Shown in pieces: positions 20,473 to 31,978 of a stretch of 64,000 bases of DNA (position 1 is the first letter of the stretch; each line of letters starts with the position of its first letter). A program made the translations under genes and the position numbers. The notes beneath the pieces are model-generated. The model was not told the DNA's origin, searched no databases, and saw only the letters and a program-made list of their open reading frames with translations. Source of the stretch: Thozetella sp. PMI_491 (taxonomy: Eukaryota > Ascomycota > Sordariomycetes > Chaetosphaeriales > Chaetosphaeriaceae); NCBI GenBank assembly GCA_021432635.1, contig MU270085.1, positions 267,917-331,916 on the forward strand. Direction: 5' to 3'.

Positions 20473-22660
20473 ATGAACTCTTCCGGCTTCGTTGGTTCTG
20501 ACCAGCCGCGAGTCCTCACCCCGTTCCCGTTAGCTACTATGGTGCTCCTGGTGGTAGCTTCGTACTGGGTATTGGCTGGATACCACCGGCAACGAAGAAA
20601 CCTTCAGGTATGTTCTCGCAGCGTTTATTTGTGCCTCTACTTTCCTCTACTTTCCTCTCGTACCAGAAAGAGCCTCGAACGCATGCACATCCTTGTGGTC
20701 TAAGTGTGTATGTTGGTCTATACACAAGTGGCAAGCGGCCCACCGCGCGGCGGAAGGAGGCGCACCAAGCTTGGTAGCAAGGTGGTAGCCATAGCCAATC
20801 ATGGCATCGTGTAGCCGTACCGCCAACCTCGGAGCTGTGTCATTTTCACCCCCGCGTCTCGAGCCCCAAGACTCTCGCCTGGTCATCTCTAACTCCTTCT
20901 ACCGTGGATGAATAGGCCGGCTTGGAACGAGGGTGTCAGCCCGTGAAGGCATGGGATGCGAAATGGCCGTTCGGGCTTGACATGCTGTTCAAAGCCCTCC
21001 GCTATTCTCGTGAACAGCATATCCTTCAGTTCTTTGTCGACGTCACCGAAACGTCTGGGACGACGTTCGAGCAGAACCTGCTAGGGGCCCGCGGGATCGA
21101 TACCATTGACCCCGAGAACATCGAGACCGTTCTATCCACCAAATTCTCAGGTATAGGAGTAGCGATAGCAGCCAGATTTCCTAACACTTTTTATTCTCTG
21201 GCTGACGCTGAATCCAGACTACAGCCTGGGCCTGCGCGCCCCGACCTTCCACCCCCTCTTGGGCAACGGAATCTTTACTCAGGATGGCGAGCCGTGGAAA
21301 CACTCGCGCCAGCTGCTCCGGCCCCAGTTTGCCTCGAACCGCACGCGGAACTTTGAGCAGATCAAAGCCTGCGTCCAGCAGCTCATCCAAGACCTCCCAT
21401 CAGATGGCTCTACTGTGGACCTGCAGCCCATCTTCTTCAAGTTGACGTTTGACACCACCATGTTTCTCCTATTCGGCGACGCCGTCTCCGACAGGGACTG
21501 GGGAAAGGTTGCCGGTCAAGAGTCTGCCTTTGCCAGCGCGTTCAACACAGGCCAGGACTATCTAGCTCATCGCGGCCGGCTCGGTCCCTTTTACTGGTTG
21601 CTCTCGGACAGGACCTTCCGGGCTGCCTGCGCGACTTGTCATCGATTCATCGAAGAGGCCATCCAAAAGGCGTTGGAGGTTGACGGCGACGAAGAAAAGG
21701 AGGATGAGGAAGAAGGCTATGTCTTCATCAAGGCGCTCGCTCAGAGGACGGACGACAAGCTCGTGCTGCGAGACCAGAGCCTGAATGTGTTGTTGGCTGG
21801 GCGCGACACCACCGGCTGCTGTCTGAGCTGGACCTTGTAAGTTGAGAGGGGCCTCGTTAGAGTAGCAGGCAAGGACCTCCTAACCATATGAGCAACAGTC
21901 GCCTGCTCGCTCGTCACCAGGTCGTCCTCGGGAAATTGAGGGACGAGATACGGTCTATCTGCAGTCTCGGTGCCAACGCGGACCCCCCAACAAGAGATCA
22001 GCTGAAAGCCATGCCTTATCTCAGCATAGTAGTGAAGGAAGGTGTGTTAGCATGCCCCGCCTCGCGCAGTTGCTTACAGCTACGCTATCCACCGATACCC
22101 GGCGATAAGTAGCTAACCAGATGTACGGCAGTCCTTCGTCTCTACCCCTCGGTCCCCGTCAACTCTAGAGAGGCGGCCACGACAACTGTGCTCCCCAGAG
22201 GCGGCGGCCCGGGCGGAAAGGCTCCGATCCTCGTGCATCCTGGAGAAGCAGTAGGCTACTGCGCCTACGCTATGCACCGCCGCAAGGATCTCTACGGAGA
22301 GGATGCCGACAGATTCCGTCCGGAGCGATGGGAGGACGGCTCTCTCAAATCCATTGGCTGGGCGTATCTGCCCTTCAATGGAGGTCCCAGGATTTGTTTA
22401 GGCCGTAAGTCGCCAGCTGCTCGGCGCGATTCCCTTGCCCTCCCGAAATTCTTGGGCCGTTGAACCCACAGGGCTAACCTGCCTGGATAGAAGACTTCGC
22501 GCTGCTCGAGGTATACTACACCGTTGTGCGGCTGATCCAAGTTTTTCCGAACATCACGGTCCCTGATTCGGAACCCCGTGTCGAGGTCGGCAAGGAGAGG
22601 CAAACGCTCACATTGGTCGTGGCATCTGCGGACGGCTGTCGCGTTTCAATGAAGCGGTAA
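20473..22660 (+). CDS. Cytochrome P450 (CYP52/CYP539-like clan)
   Basis: Six exons (20473-20607, 20916-21150, 21218-21836, 21899-22041, 22132-22404, 22491-22660) encode 524 residues. A hydrophobic N-terminal anchor (about 17-40) places it on the ER membrane. The I-helix motif AGRDTT (317-322), the ExxR motif EVLR (377-380), the FRPERW region and the heme loop [10 protein letters not shown] with axial C466 are all intact, so it looks active. The overall pattern, notably [20 protein letters not shown], resembles CYP52/CYP539 enzymes, which hydroxylate alkanes and fatty acids; the substrate is inference. Intron 1 is long (308 bp) against 62-90 bp for the rest, and the join at 20916 is the least certain boundary. 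No biosynthetic cluster partners flank it. Confidence 0.92.
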
Positions 22661-23985
22661 CGAGCCCAGGACATAGATGTGTTTAAATCTTCCGCCCGGG
22701 CAACACGACTAGTTTCCAGTGCCTTGGTATCGGAAGACGGAGGAGCGCGGCGGGCAAACAGTCTATGGATGAGGGCTGCTCAAGCAGCCGGGCTCGGGGA
22801 ACTAGGAATCTAAGTACCTGCTGTGAAATGTAAGACTCGTAGCACAATCCCATAGTGTTGCCATTGGTTTATAACCTCATCTAGTATTCCCACTGCCGTA
22901 CCTGTACATCTAATCCAATGGCTATTCGGCTCTGCCACGTACCTATGTGAGGCGCGTAGATCGCGCATGTTTGTGCTCGGACGCCGTCAAAGCATGCAGC
23001 GCCTGTGCTATACGACCTGGCTAGACCACGGCTCTAGGCAGCCCAGTCTCTAGCTCCTGACCTTGATGAGGGAGTGAGGCTTGCCCTAACTCAGCGCCGC
23101 ACAAGAATTGCTGCATTGGCGTGGAGACGAATTGAGATTAGATTTGTTTCTTAATTCTAGGATTGTCCCATGCTCTGGAATACAAGCCCTGTCAACCTTT
23201 TTTTCTAGAGACTCAAGCCGCCCAAGTCCATCCCTGGTAATCCCAGACCGTCCTCCTGGACATGGTATTTTGTTTGATGGCACTTTTTCTGTTCGTCCCA
23301 GCCCTTACCCCTCCGTGCTTCTCCACGCTCGTTGTTTGGAAAGCATGAGATTATATCCATCCTGCCAGCTCACCAGACAATCCGAATTTGTCCTGGTCTA
23401 AACGCCAACACCCAGCAACCCAAGAGCGGTTACACTTCATCCCGCCTGAATCTCGCCAAAAACAAAGGGTATTGAACGATATGAAATGATCAAGTTGGCG
23501 CCGTCTAGCAACACAAACTAAAGGGGGTATGATAAGGGTGGGCTGCGCACCCCTGGGCGCATCCCGATCGGTGTCGTGGCGTTTTCTTAGTTCCCAAAGC
23601 AGATCTCCTGTTCCCGTAATTTGTTGCCACGCTCCCTGTCCCCATTTCCCAAAACGCTCCTCCGTAATAATATGGTGTTGCCCGTGTACGTCCGTCGTGT
23701 AAGCCGCCGTTCCCTGCGCCATCTATTTTTTTGGTGTAAGACTTCGCCGAATGCACCTCCTGGTTTGCTGACAAAATGCCAGCCGCGAGAGAAAACAAAA
23801 GAGAAGCAGGAGCGCGTGTGTGGTAGTTGATTCCTAGACTCCAAAGGGGTATATCGAACAAGAAAGGGCCGTAAAAGGAGAATTATGTCTAAGAACTGTG
23901 GACAGAGATGCCCGCTTGCTGTCGGGCTGTTGCGCTGTTGCGCTGTCTGTATGCCCAAGATGTCGACTTCACTCGTCGACTCGCG
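22661..23985. other. Convergent intergenic, 1.3 kb
   Basis: 3' regions of the P450 (plus) and the coiled-coil gene (minus). Short open frames on both strands show no recognisable domain. Nothing else seen. Confidence 0.5.
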
Positions 23986-25971
23986 TTAGCGAAACTCGCC
24001 GAAAGGAGCGCCGAAGTTGTTGCTCTTCTTCAGCTTTAGCGGAATTTCCAGCTCGTCGCTGTCGCTGCCCTTTTCTGTGGGGGAACCTTTGCTCGACCCA
24101 TTACTCGAATCGTCAGCAGCAGCGGCAGCAGCAGCGCCATCCACGTTAGTGCCAGCAACTGCCTCGCTCCCGTCTTTTTCGTCGCCGTTCGGCTCGTTCA
24201 AGCCAAAGGTGTCCTTGAGGACTGCGGGAACAGCTGCTTGGCTGCCTTTGCTAACCTCCTCCAGCTTGTCCGAGAGCCTCCGGAAGAAGAGCTCGTCGTG
24301 GGCTGGCATGTTGCGGACCATGAGCGGGCCCTTCAACTCAATGTCGTCCGCAGGCTCCAGGATCGGCTCGGGATGGTCCGTGGTCGCGTGCACCGTCACG
24401 TCGAGCTCATAAGGCTGGCTGACGGGCACTGGTTCTTTGCCCTGCGCAGCCTCCGAGCTGGTGGGGGCAGAAGCGCTATCTTCTAGCTGGAGGGTCGGCG
24501 TGCTGTCGCCGCTGCTGCTTGCGGTGGTCACCTGGGAGATTGTGGCGGTCGGCAGGAGGGAGAGCGAGTGGTTGGGTGTGTGACCAGCATGCATCGTGAG
24601 TCTCTCCACGGCGTTGGCGGCGAGCAGCTGCAGCGTGTCGCCCTTAGCCGCGCGCCTGAGCTTGGCGGTAGCAGCAGCACTCGTGGGTGGCGACGACGCG
24701 TTGCTCGACGGCTTCGAGCTTGGGGGAGAAGGGCTGTCTCGGAATGTCGGCTTCTGTACAGCGGGCGCCTTGATGGGGATGCCTTCCAATTCAGGGTGGA
24801 TTTCTTGTATGTCCACGATCGGGATGGGGTCTGCGTCTTCCTGCACTGGGGATGCCATTGATTCCGTCGAAGAAGGAGGAAGGGGGATGTGGGAGGCTGG
24901 TGGGATGAATGACGCAGATTCGTGTTGCTTTGGGGGGGTGAGACGCTCTTGAATTGACCCGAGCGGCGCCGCTTGCATCGGGAGCAGCGCAGCCGCACCC
25001 GCAATAGGCTGGAATGCGACGGGCGCCCGAGGCCCTCGGAACGCGTCCCCGCCGCTAACGAGAGCCCCGGTCCGTTGGGCCGGACCAGCACCGTGGGATT
25101 GTGTTGCTGAGTCAGAGGGACTCCGGTTCCTTTGTTCCAGCTCCGCAATGCCATCACCAGATCGCCGAGTCGGAACGGATACGGACGGCCTGTCAGCCCT
25201 GTCGACGCGGCTTTCCCCGGCCAGCCGGACGTCCCCCCCTAGCGTCCAGACCTGCTGCTCAAGTCGCTCGATTTGCTCCACCAGTATAGCCTTCTCCTCC
25301 TCCCACTCAGCACGCTCTTCCTCCATCAACGCCCTCTCCTCCTTGTAGACCTCCTCAGCCCGCTCTCGGTTCGCTTCCATGTACTTCCGCTCGGCTTCCC
25401 AGGCTTCTCGGATCCGGCCGTTCTGCTGGACCAAACGGCGGACCATCTGGTTCTGCGACGGGGCACCCGCAGCATCTGCCGAGGCGGACCGAGGGTGGCC
25501 CGACGACATGGAGCTTAGGGGAGGCACCGCGGTGTGGGAAGCAAAGCCACCAGCGACGAAGGGGGCGCCAGCGGGCACGCCGCTCGGCGACGACACCATG
25601 GAGCGGACCCTGGTTGCGCCGAGGCTAGGGATATGTCGGGTCGGTGACAAGCTGGCCGAGCGTTGGGGGTGTAATTGGCGTTGCACCTCCCTCGTGAGCG
25701 GTGTGAGATGCGGCGAGAGGAACTGCGGTACGCCAGCAGGCGACGACGGGGAGTAGACATTGCCGGCCCGCGCCTTCCGTGCGGCGGCGCCGCTTGCGGG
25801 GTGGCTTGTCCCGGAGGGGTGATCGAAATAGCCGGTCGTGCCTCGAGGCAGGGTTAGGGGCGAGATGACGGAGGAGGAAGCGTCGCTGCTGATGCCGGGA
25901 AAGCGGAGGTGTGCGCTGTCACGGGCACCCAGAGGGTATGAGTCCGGCGGCAGACTCGTCATGGTGAGCAT
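23986..25971 (-). CDS. Uncharacterised coiled-coil protein, Ser/Pro-rich
   Basis: A single exon of 661 codons on the minus strand. Residues 1-170 are Ser/Pro/Gly-rich and disordered, with several SP and SPTR-type sites. Residues 173-244 are a strongly charged coiled coil (Glu/Arg/Lys heptads ending in EQIERLEQQVWTLGG). Residues 245-480 are again disordered. The C-terminal 180 residues hold an ordered-looking segment (ELKGPLMVRNMPAHDELFFR, then LSDKLEEVSKGS) and a short basic end (PLKLKKSNNFGAPFGEFR). No enzyme motif, signal peptide or membrane segment is present. Two start codons lie close together (25971 and 25962); the second has the better context. The composition suggests a cytoskeletal or scaffold protein, which is inference; I cannot name it. 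Confidence 0.82.
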   Translation of the reverse strand: MLTMTSLPPDSYPLGARDSAHLRFPGISSDASSSVISPLTLPRGTTGYFDHPSGTSHPASGAAARKARAGNVYSPSSPAGVPQFLSPHLTPLTREVQRQLHPQRSASLSPTRHIPSLGATRVRSMVSSPSGVPAGAPFVAGGFASHTAVPPLSSMSSGHPRSASADAAGAPSQNQMVRRLVQQNGRIREAWEAERKYMEANRERAEEVYKEERALMEEERAEWEEEKAILVEQIERLEQQVWTLGGDVRLAGESRVDRADRPSVSVPTRRSGDGIAELEQRNRSPSDSATQSHGAGPAQRTGALVSGGDAFRGPRAPVAFQPIAGAAALLPMQAAPLGSIQERLTPPKQHESASFIPPASHIPLPPSSTESMASPVQEDADPIPIVDIQEIHPELEGIPIKAPAVQKPTFRDSPSPPSSKPSSNASSPPTSAAATAKLRRAAKGDTLQLLAANAVERLTMHAGHTPNHSLSLLPTATISQVTTASSSGDSTPTLQLEDSASAPTSSEAAQGKEPVPVSQPYELDVTVHATTDHPEPILEPADDIELKGPLMVRNMPAHDELFFRRLSDKLEEVSKGSQAAVPAVLKDTFGLNEPNGDEKDGSEAVAGTNVDGAAAAAAADDSSNGSSKGSPTEKGSDSDELEIPLKLKKSNNFGAPFGEFR

Positions 25972-28668
25972 TTGGCAAGATGATGTGGAGAGCTAGGGGT
26001 TCTAGGACGTTCCTGTTAGCCGATGAGATCTTCTCCCCTGGTCGTACGACCCAGGCCGGGTGGCCAGCGCTGTAGCATGAACCGTGGGTGACAGGGTGAC
26101 AGGATCGCGCGACCGCAGGCGGGAGGGCATCTGCGGTGCACCGCGATCGTGTAACGGGGGGGTTGTTACCGTTCGATGACATCCCAGGCAGTCGCGCCTC
26201 TTGCCAGTCTTTTTCTTCCCAAAATCCAGTCCGGGCTGGGCTCGCAGTGACGAGGTGTGCGGTGTGGTAGTGGTGATGGGCGGGTGCGAGGGGCAAAATG
26301 GCGGCGGGCAACGACCACAAGGTGGAAATAACGGACGGGGCCGCAGCGACGATGACGTTTGAGGGCTTTTAGAGCGCGGGTGGGCCCGTCGAAGGGGATG
26401 CGCATCCAGGGGTCAGCAAAAGGATCAGGGGAAGGCTGGAGAAGTCGGAAAAATCGCAAGAGGGTCGGGTTACGGCTAGCGGGAACGAAGGCGCAGGTGT
26501 CAACTCTGTTGTCGTTGTTGTTTTTATTTTTCGTCGGGTCGGGACGAGTCAAGCGATGTGAGTTGGGCAAGGTTTGGCCAGTATTTGGGAAAGTGCAGGA
26601 GCGCAGGCGAGAGAGGTGCGCAGGGCGAACACACGACCTCTTGTTCTTGCCGGCCCAGTGGAGTTGGCCGGCTCGGGGGAGCGTCTGGCCGACAGGTCAG
26701 GTCCCCTCCACACACTCTCACTCTCTGTCCCGCCCCGCTGCAGTGCAGGTCCCAGGGAATAGAAAGTCCCCAGTCTCCGCGCGGCGAAATAATCAACGTA
26801 GCAGCCGAGCGAATCCACTCTTAGAGCCCTCGTTTCTCCCCAACTGCTGTGACCAGGGACGTTTCCTCCAATTTTCGGTCGTGGCTAGCCGGGGACTAAA
26901 GCCGGTTGGCCCCAGTTGGATATACCCGCCTTGCCGACCCGAGGGGAATAGCGTTGGAGAAGGGAGGGTCCCTGGGCGTCGGGTCGTTTTTTTTCTGGCC
27001 TTGTGACCTGTTCGCTTCAGTCTCTTGGTGCTTTGGGCCCTGCGTTGACCGCCAATATCGAATTTCCAAGTCCGTGGCTGGTTGAAAAGTCGGTGATGCC
27101 CCTCTGGGGACCTTTCTAGGGGTAGGGGGGAAGAAGGAAGGGGCAAAAGAAGTACAACGAGCCAGGGGGAGGGGGGAGCGAGTTCCGGGCAATCTGTCGG
27201 AGAAGGGTCGGTGGAAAATGGGAATAGATCTTCAGGGTTCAACTGTACCCTACGTAGTATGCAACCTGGCCGGGTTATTATTGCATTCGCCCAGCTGCCA
27301 TCATCTCCTACTAGTGTAGCTTTTGTTTGGGAGGCGGGAGGCAGAGAGACTACGCCACAGGAACTACCTTTTACGAAAGAGGTCACTTTTTTCCGGCAAA
27401 TTTCAATTCCCTCTCCCTCCCTCTCTCCCTTCCCCCTATCTGTCCAGTCATCAAAATCCTCTTCCTCCCACTGCTAAATCGGGAGAATGGAGGTTGGTGG
27501 TCAGAGAGAAAAGGGGGAAAGCGAGCGGTGGCGCTCACTCACGCACACGTCTAGAGCTGAGAAGAAAAGAAAGATATGGCTAGCTCGTCTGCACGACGCG
27601 AGGGGGGGCGGAACTGCCGTGCATTCCTGCTGGTGGTGAGGTATCCCGCGACTCCCGCAGCCCTGTCCCGGGGCGCGCGTTGATGAGCTGGCACGGCTGG
27701 CACGACAGGAGCCAGAGGAGCACAGCAGGCACAGCATGACGGCATGGCGGCATGACAACATGGGAGCATGGGAGCATGGGAGCGCCCACGTATGCGGTCA
27801 GGCAGCGCCAGGCCACGCCAGGCCACGCCAGGCACCAAGCACAAAGGCTTCCGTCCCGCCGGAGCTGGCGGCTGCTGCGCCGGTGGGCTGGGATTCCCAA
27901 CACGTTGCCAGGAGGGTTTGCTCCTTGGGTCTTACCCTACCTAGAAAGGTTTGTTGGGGGGAAGGGCACCCTGGTGCAGGACTGTGCCAGCCATGTGCTA
28001 CGAAGTTTGGCACGCCCAGGGAGAGGGGACGGCCCGCACGCAGGTGAAACTTTGCAGTCCTTTTTTTTTCTTTCTTTGGACGATAAGATGCAACACACAG
28101 ACATGATTGGCGTTCCAGGGATAGGCTTCCTCTTTGGAAGGGGGGAACGGGAGCGCCGCCTTTCACATGTTTTTTTGGAGGGGGTTTTCTCGCTCTCTTC
28201 TCGCTCTCCAAAATCTACTGCAAGCGCCCGGCCAAGCTCCCTCGCTTCTCCGACTCTGACGCTTCGCCGTCTCGCGTCTCCGGCTACGGGCCCGCTCAAT
28301 TTATTGCCACCAAACCTCCTTGGGGCCCGTCGTCTCCAAATAGCCCCAATAGTGACAAACCCCTCTCTCCTCACAGGCTCGCAGGCCGCATCTCGGCCGC
28401 TCTCCCCTGCTGGCCCGCCACATGGCTCCAATCAAGCATGCATGTGCGGAGGTCCCTGCGTGGAGAGGCCACGAAGAATGCCCCAGCAAAGCCCAATTCC
28501 CCGACAATGAGCCACAGCGTGGCACACGGAATGTTTCGGCTCTGTGGCGCGGAACCGCCTATTCTCTTTTCCGGGGGGAAAAGGAGACACGAGCAAGGTG
28601 ACCAGTCCCCAAGGGGGGAGGGTACAGAACAGGATGGTGCATAGTGTATACCTACATGAGTAATGTAT
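25972..28668. other. Gene-free, GC-rich, first part of a 17.5-kb interval
   Basis: Upstream region of the coiled-coil gene. Open frames of up to about 250 codons occur on both strands but overlap one another and have skewed composition, as expected by chance in GC-rich DNA. Small tandem repeats occur: GCATGGGA units near 27760 and CCAGGCCACG units at 27805-27833. No gene supported. Confidence 0.5.
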
Positions 28669-28713
28669 GAGCTTGATGAGCTTGATGAGCTTGGTGAGCT
28701 CGATGAGCTTGAT
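28669..28713. repeat. Five tandem 9-bp units (GAGCTTGAT)
   Basis: Five head-to-tail copies; copies 3 and 4 each differ by one base (GAGCTTGGT, GAGCTCGAT). A partial sixth copy follows. Confidence 0.9.
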
Positions 28714-29029
28714 GAGCCATGGCTTCCCTGGGTCAATCAATTCTGGAGAAACTGCCATCCAATAATTAACTAACAGGCGCGGCTGCGGTGTCCATTGTAC
28801 CGAGGGGGGTTCCTCAGACCCACACACACAGGGGAGCTGGGAAGCTGGGAAGCTGTGGTTGTCACTGAAGCAAACCCCACCAGGAAGGCCTGGGCTGTCA
28901 CCACCACCACCACGTGACCATTTGCCCGTTGAGGAAGCTGTGCAAGATGAGGAGCGCAGCACCTACCTCGCACGTCTGTCCGCGTGACCAGAAGCTATAA
29001 GTGAATTGTCAATGTGCAGTACAGCTCCA

Positions 29030-29600
29030 TTACTGCGCCCATTCCTCTAAAGACTTGCTATAGAGAAGGAAGATCGGCCCAAAGCAGTCTAGCCTTCCTA
29101 CCAGACCCAATCCACGCGGAGACATCTCGCGTGCCTTCACATAGAAACATGCAGAGTTGCAGTAATCGCCCCCGTCATCTTGCTGAAGCCAATACAATAC
29201 AGTATGGATGTCCACGAAGCTATGCCTTCCCGCGTCTAGCAGGGGAGAATATCTGGCGGTACCCTCAATGTCATACCTGGAGGGACGCGGTGCCAGGGCG
29301 CGCATCAGCAGAGCGCGAGTCCTCGGCGGCAACGCTATGTCCATCTCTGCGCTCACATATCGTCACCTCCTTTCTTAGCCAGCAGTCAATGGGTGTGCTT
29401 GTTGGCAGCTCACCGTATGCACCAAGAGCGCAAGAGTCTCCCTCTCACAATGCTTTACTTCCATCTGTGAACAGGAAACAGGTGTTAGGAACGGTTCATC
29501 TATATCTAACAACTACTACCAAGTCTCCAGCCTCGACTCCATCAATGTAACTCCCTACGGTATGGCCTCGACATATGCGCTCTATGAACGGCAACGACGG
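29030..29600 (-). pseudogene. Possible remnant or unrecognised spliced gene
   Basis: A 108-residue frame (29356-29030) is preceded on the minus strand by intron-like stretches. One starts GTAGTAG, carries CTAACACC and ends TTCACAG; another starts GTGAGC and ends GGCTAAG. The segment just upstream reads HTVGSYIDGVEAGDL, which looks protein-like. I could not extend this into a complete gene, and no family is recognised. It may be a decayed host gene or chance. Confidence 0.22.
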
Positions 29601-31741
29601 CATACGTTAGTAACGCGACAAACGTTCAGTCAAGAGAAGAACCCGAGGCCCAGCTCCACGTCCCCCTTGTCAAGTTTAAATGACACATCGACATGCACTT
29701 TCTATCATTATAGTCTCGTTTCTTCCTATCCTCCCTGTAGCCTACAAGGCGTCTCCCCGCTCTGCTATAGCCCTCTGTCCCGTGACTCGCCGGTGTGCTC
29801 GTTGCGATCCTCACGGCTTGGTTCCAGGGGCCTCGGAGGAATAGAACGCACAGCTACCAAAGACACTTCGCCGTTTACTACTAGTTTTCTTCTTTACTTG
29901 CAGCTCTGTAACTCGAGTTTTGGGCAAGACGTATGTGAGGGCGACTTGGCTGCTAGCGGAGTGGTAATATCACACGCTCCTTGTAGAGAAGCAAACCTCC
30001 AAATGTCCGGCGGCCATGCCTCTTCGCTTTATTGGTAATCTCGGGACTTGAAGGATGGGTCATAGGCCAATATTCCAACAGATTACCTGGACAAGACGTC
30101 TTGTGGACTCAGTTCTCAAAAGAAGCCTTACATCGAGACTTAAGTAATCCACCTATGAGCAGCCACGTACAAACTCCTTAGAGCTCACTGGTGTGGCCTC
30201 TGAGATGCATTCGCAACACCGCCTCTAATTTTCTCTTTGGGCCATTAGCCTAATCAGTGTACATCTCTGTGGAGCACAAGCCTGAAAAGGTGGTAAGCAG
30301 ACACTCGACTACCTTGATCCCTTGTTGTCCTTTATCCGTGAAACACCCAGAGAAGCGGACGACAAGCTATCTGTCAGAGGGCAAGCATACGCTGACAATG
30401 AGTGAGCGCCGCGTGGTCTGGGTGCCGGTTCCAGCGTCCCCGGAAGATTTTTTTAGGCTAGATCTCCGAGTCTGTTCGTAACATGGAGTAGAGTGTAGCT
30501 CCTCTTTGAACAGGTGTCGTGCTCGGATGCATAGTTGGGTAGGCCCAGTCGCCATGATCGACAGTGGCAAGAGACTGGAAAGGCGAATGGCCATTTTTCA
30601 TGTTTATCTTACCCGTTGTCAAGGTTGGCTCTTTGTTGTTGCACAAAAGAGGAGAGGTTCCCCTTTGGCCTACCCTATGTCTAAAGGTTTAAATAGCAAG
30701 TGAGAGTAGGTACAGGGTTTGTTGGCTGGGTAACTTAAGGTGGTTCGTGCTGTGACACCCGTGGTGTATTTAACCACGGCATATGAAGGTACTATAAGAA
30801 TACATGACCAGCGTATATGACCTGGGCAGCCGGCGAGGAATTCACAAAGCTTCCTTTCCCAGTATCAACTCGATAGTGCTGCTATGTTAACGTCCGCATC
30901 TAATACAAAGGCTCTCTTACCGAAAACCTGAACTCGTAGCAGTCTTATCTTAGATCAATCATTGAATTGTTAGTTCCTGCCTACGAGATAGACGTAGTAA
31001 AGACAAAATTCTATTGCGATCTACAGTAGAAAAGCTTTTGGGAAAGACCTTTTCAACTCTAGACTGTCCATCCCTATTTTCAATGTATTTGAAACGGACA
31101 TTTGTAAGGCAAAGTTTGGCCATTGTCGCATCAAACCGGAAATGGTGGAGATGAATGATTACACTGCGTGTCAGATAGTTCAAAGGTACATTCAGTTACC
31201 AATGTTGACTTAACTAGCATGTTTGTATCATTATATATGACTAGCCGGTCTGTAGGACACTCGAATACCTATATCTCCTCTACACATTCTCCCGTTCTCT
31301 ATTTTATGCCCACTCCGGAGGAACACCTTGTGCGATGTAACTAGACGAGCCAGACACCAAGCGTTTAATATGAAACTCAGGTACTATATCATATCATATG
31401 CAGTAAGAACAGTAGATGTTGCCATATATGGCCCAGCGTTATTGTCAACTTGATACATCGCCAGCGTACGCGCTCCAGGTCGTGTGCCAAGTCGTGCTGT
31501 TCTCCTATCCCTTAATCTACCAAACTACTTCGCCTGTTGCCACCATATCTCGTTTCAGCCTGACATATCCTTTAATACAAAGCGTAAAATTGTACATACA
31601 GAGGCCAAGAAAATATGTTTTACAGTTGACTCAGCTCAGACCCTGAGTGCCTTGTGGCTTTGAGACCGTTGCAATCAACTGCATACCAGTTGACGCCTAG
31701 GTTACACCGGCGCCACGATCATAATCGCGACAATCTATAAA

Positions 31742-31978
31742 CTAATCTCTTGCTCTTGGCGATTCTACAAGCGTGATGAAAGGCTGGTGCCACGGGTTCA
31801 CAAACCAGTGGATCGCCTCATGCTCGACCGTTCCCTCATTGGTCAAGTACAGCTCGTCAAGAGCATGCTGAGCCCGAAGGAACCGATCTTGTCGCGATTT
31901 CATGCCGTCACAGCAGACTGAATGTTGGATGGGCTGGGACACCAAGCCTTGGCGAATTCTTGAGCCATCCCTGTACAC
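31742..31978 (-). pseudogene. Protein-like fragment, 78 codons, no ATG start
   Basis: An open frame with balanced composition (includes RFLRAQHALDELYLTNEG and EHEAIHWFVNPW) that begins only at GTG and has an in-frame stop a few codons upstream. It reads like a C-terminal fragment of a folded protein, but I do not recognise a family. Confidence 0.22.

Noticed and set aside
30720-30780. TGTGACACCC-type sequence resembling a terminal repeat edge
   Set aside because: No second copy, target duplication or element body could be seen.
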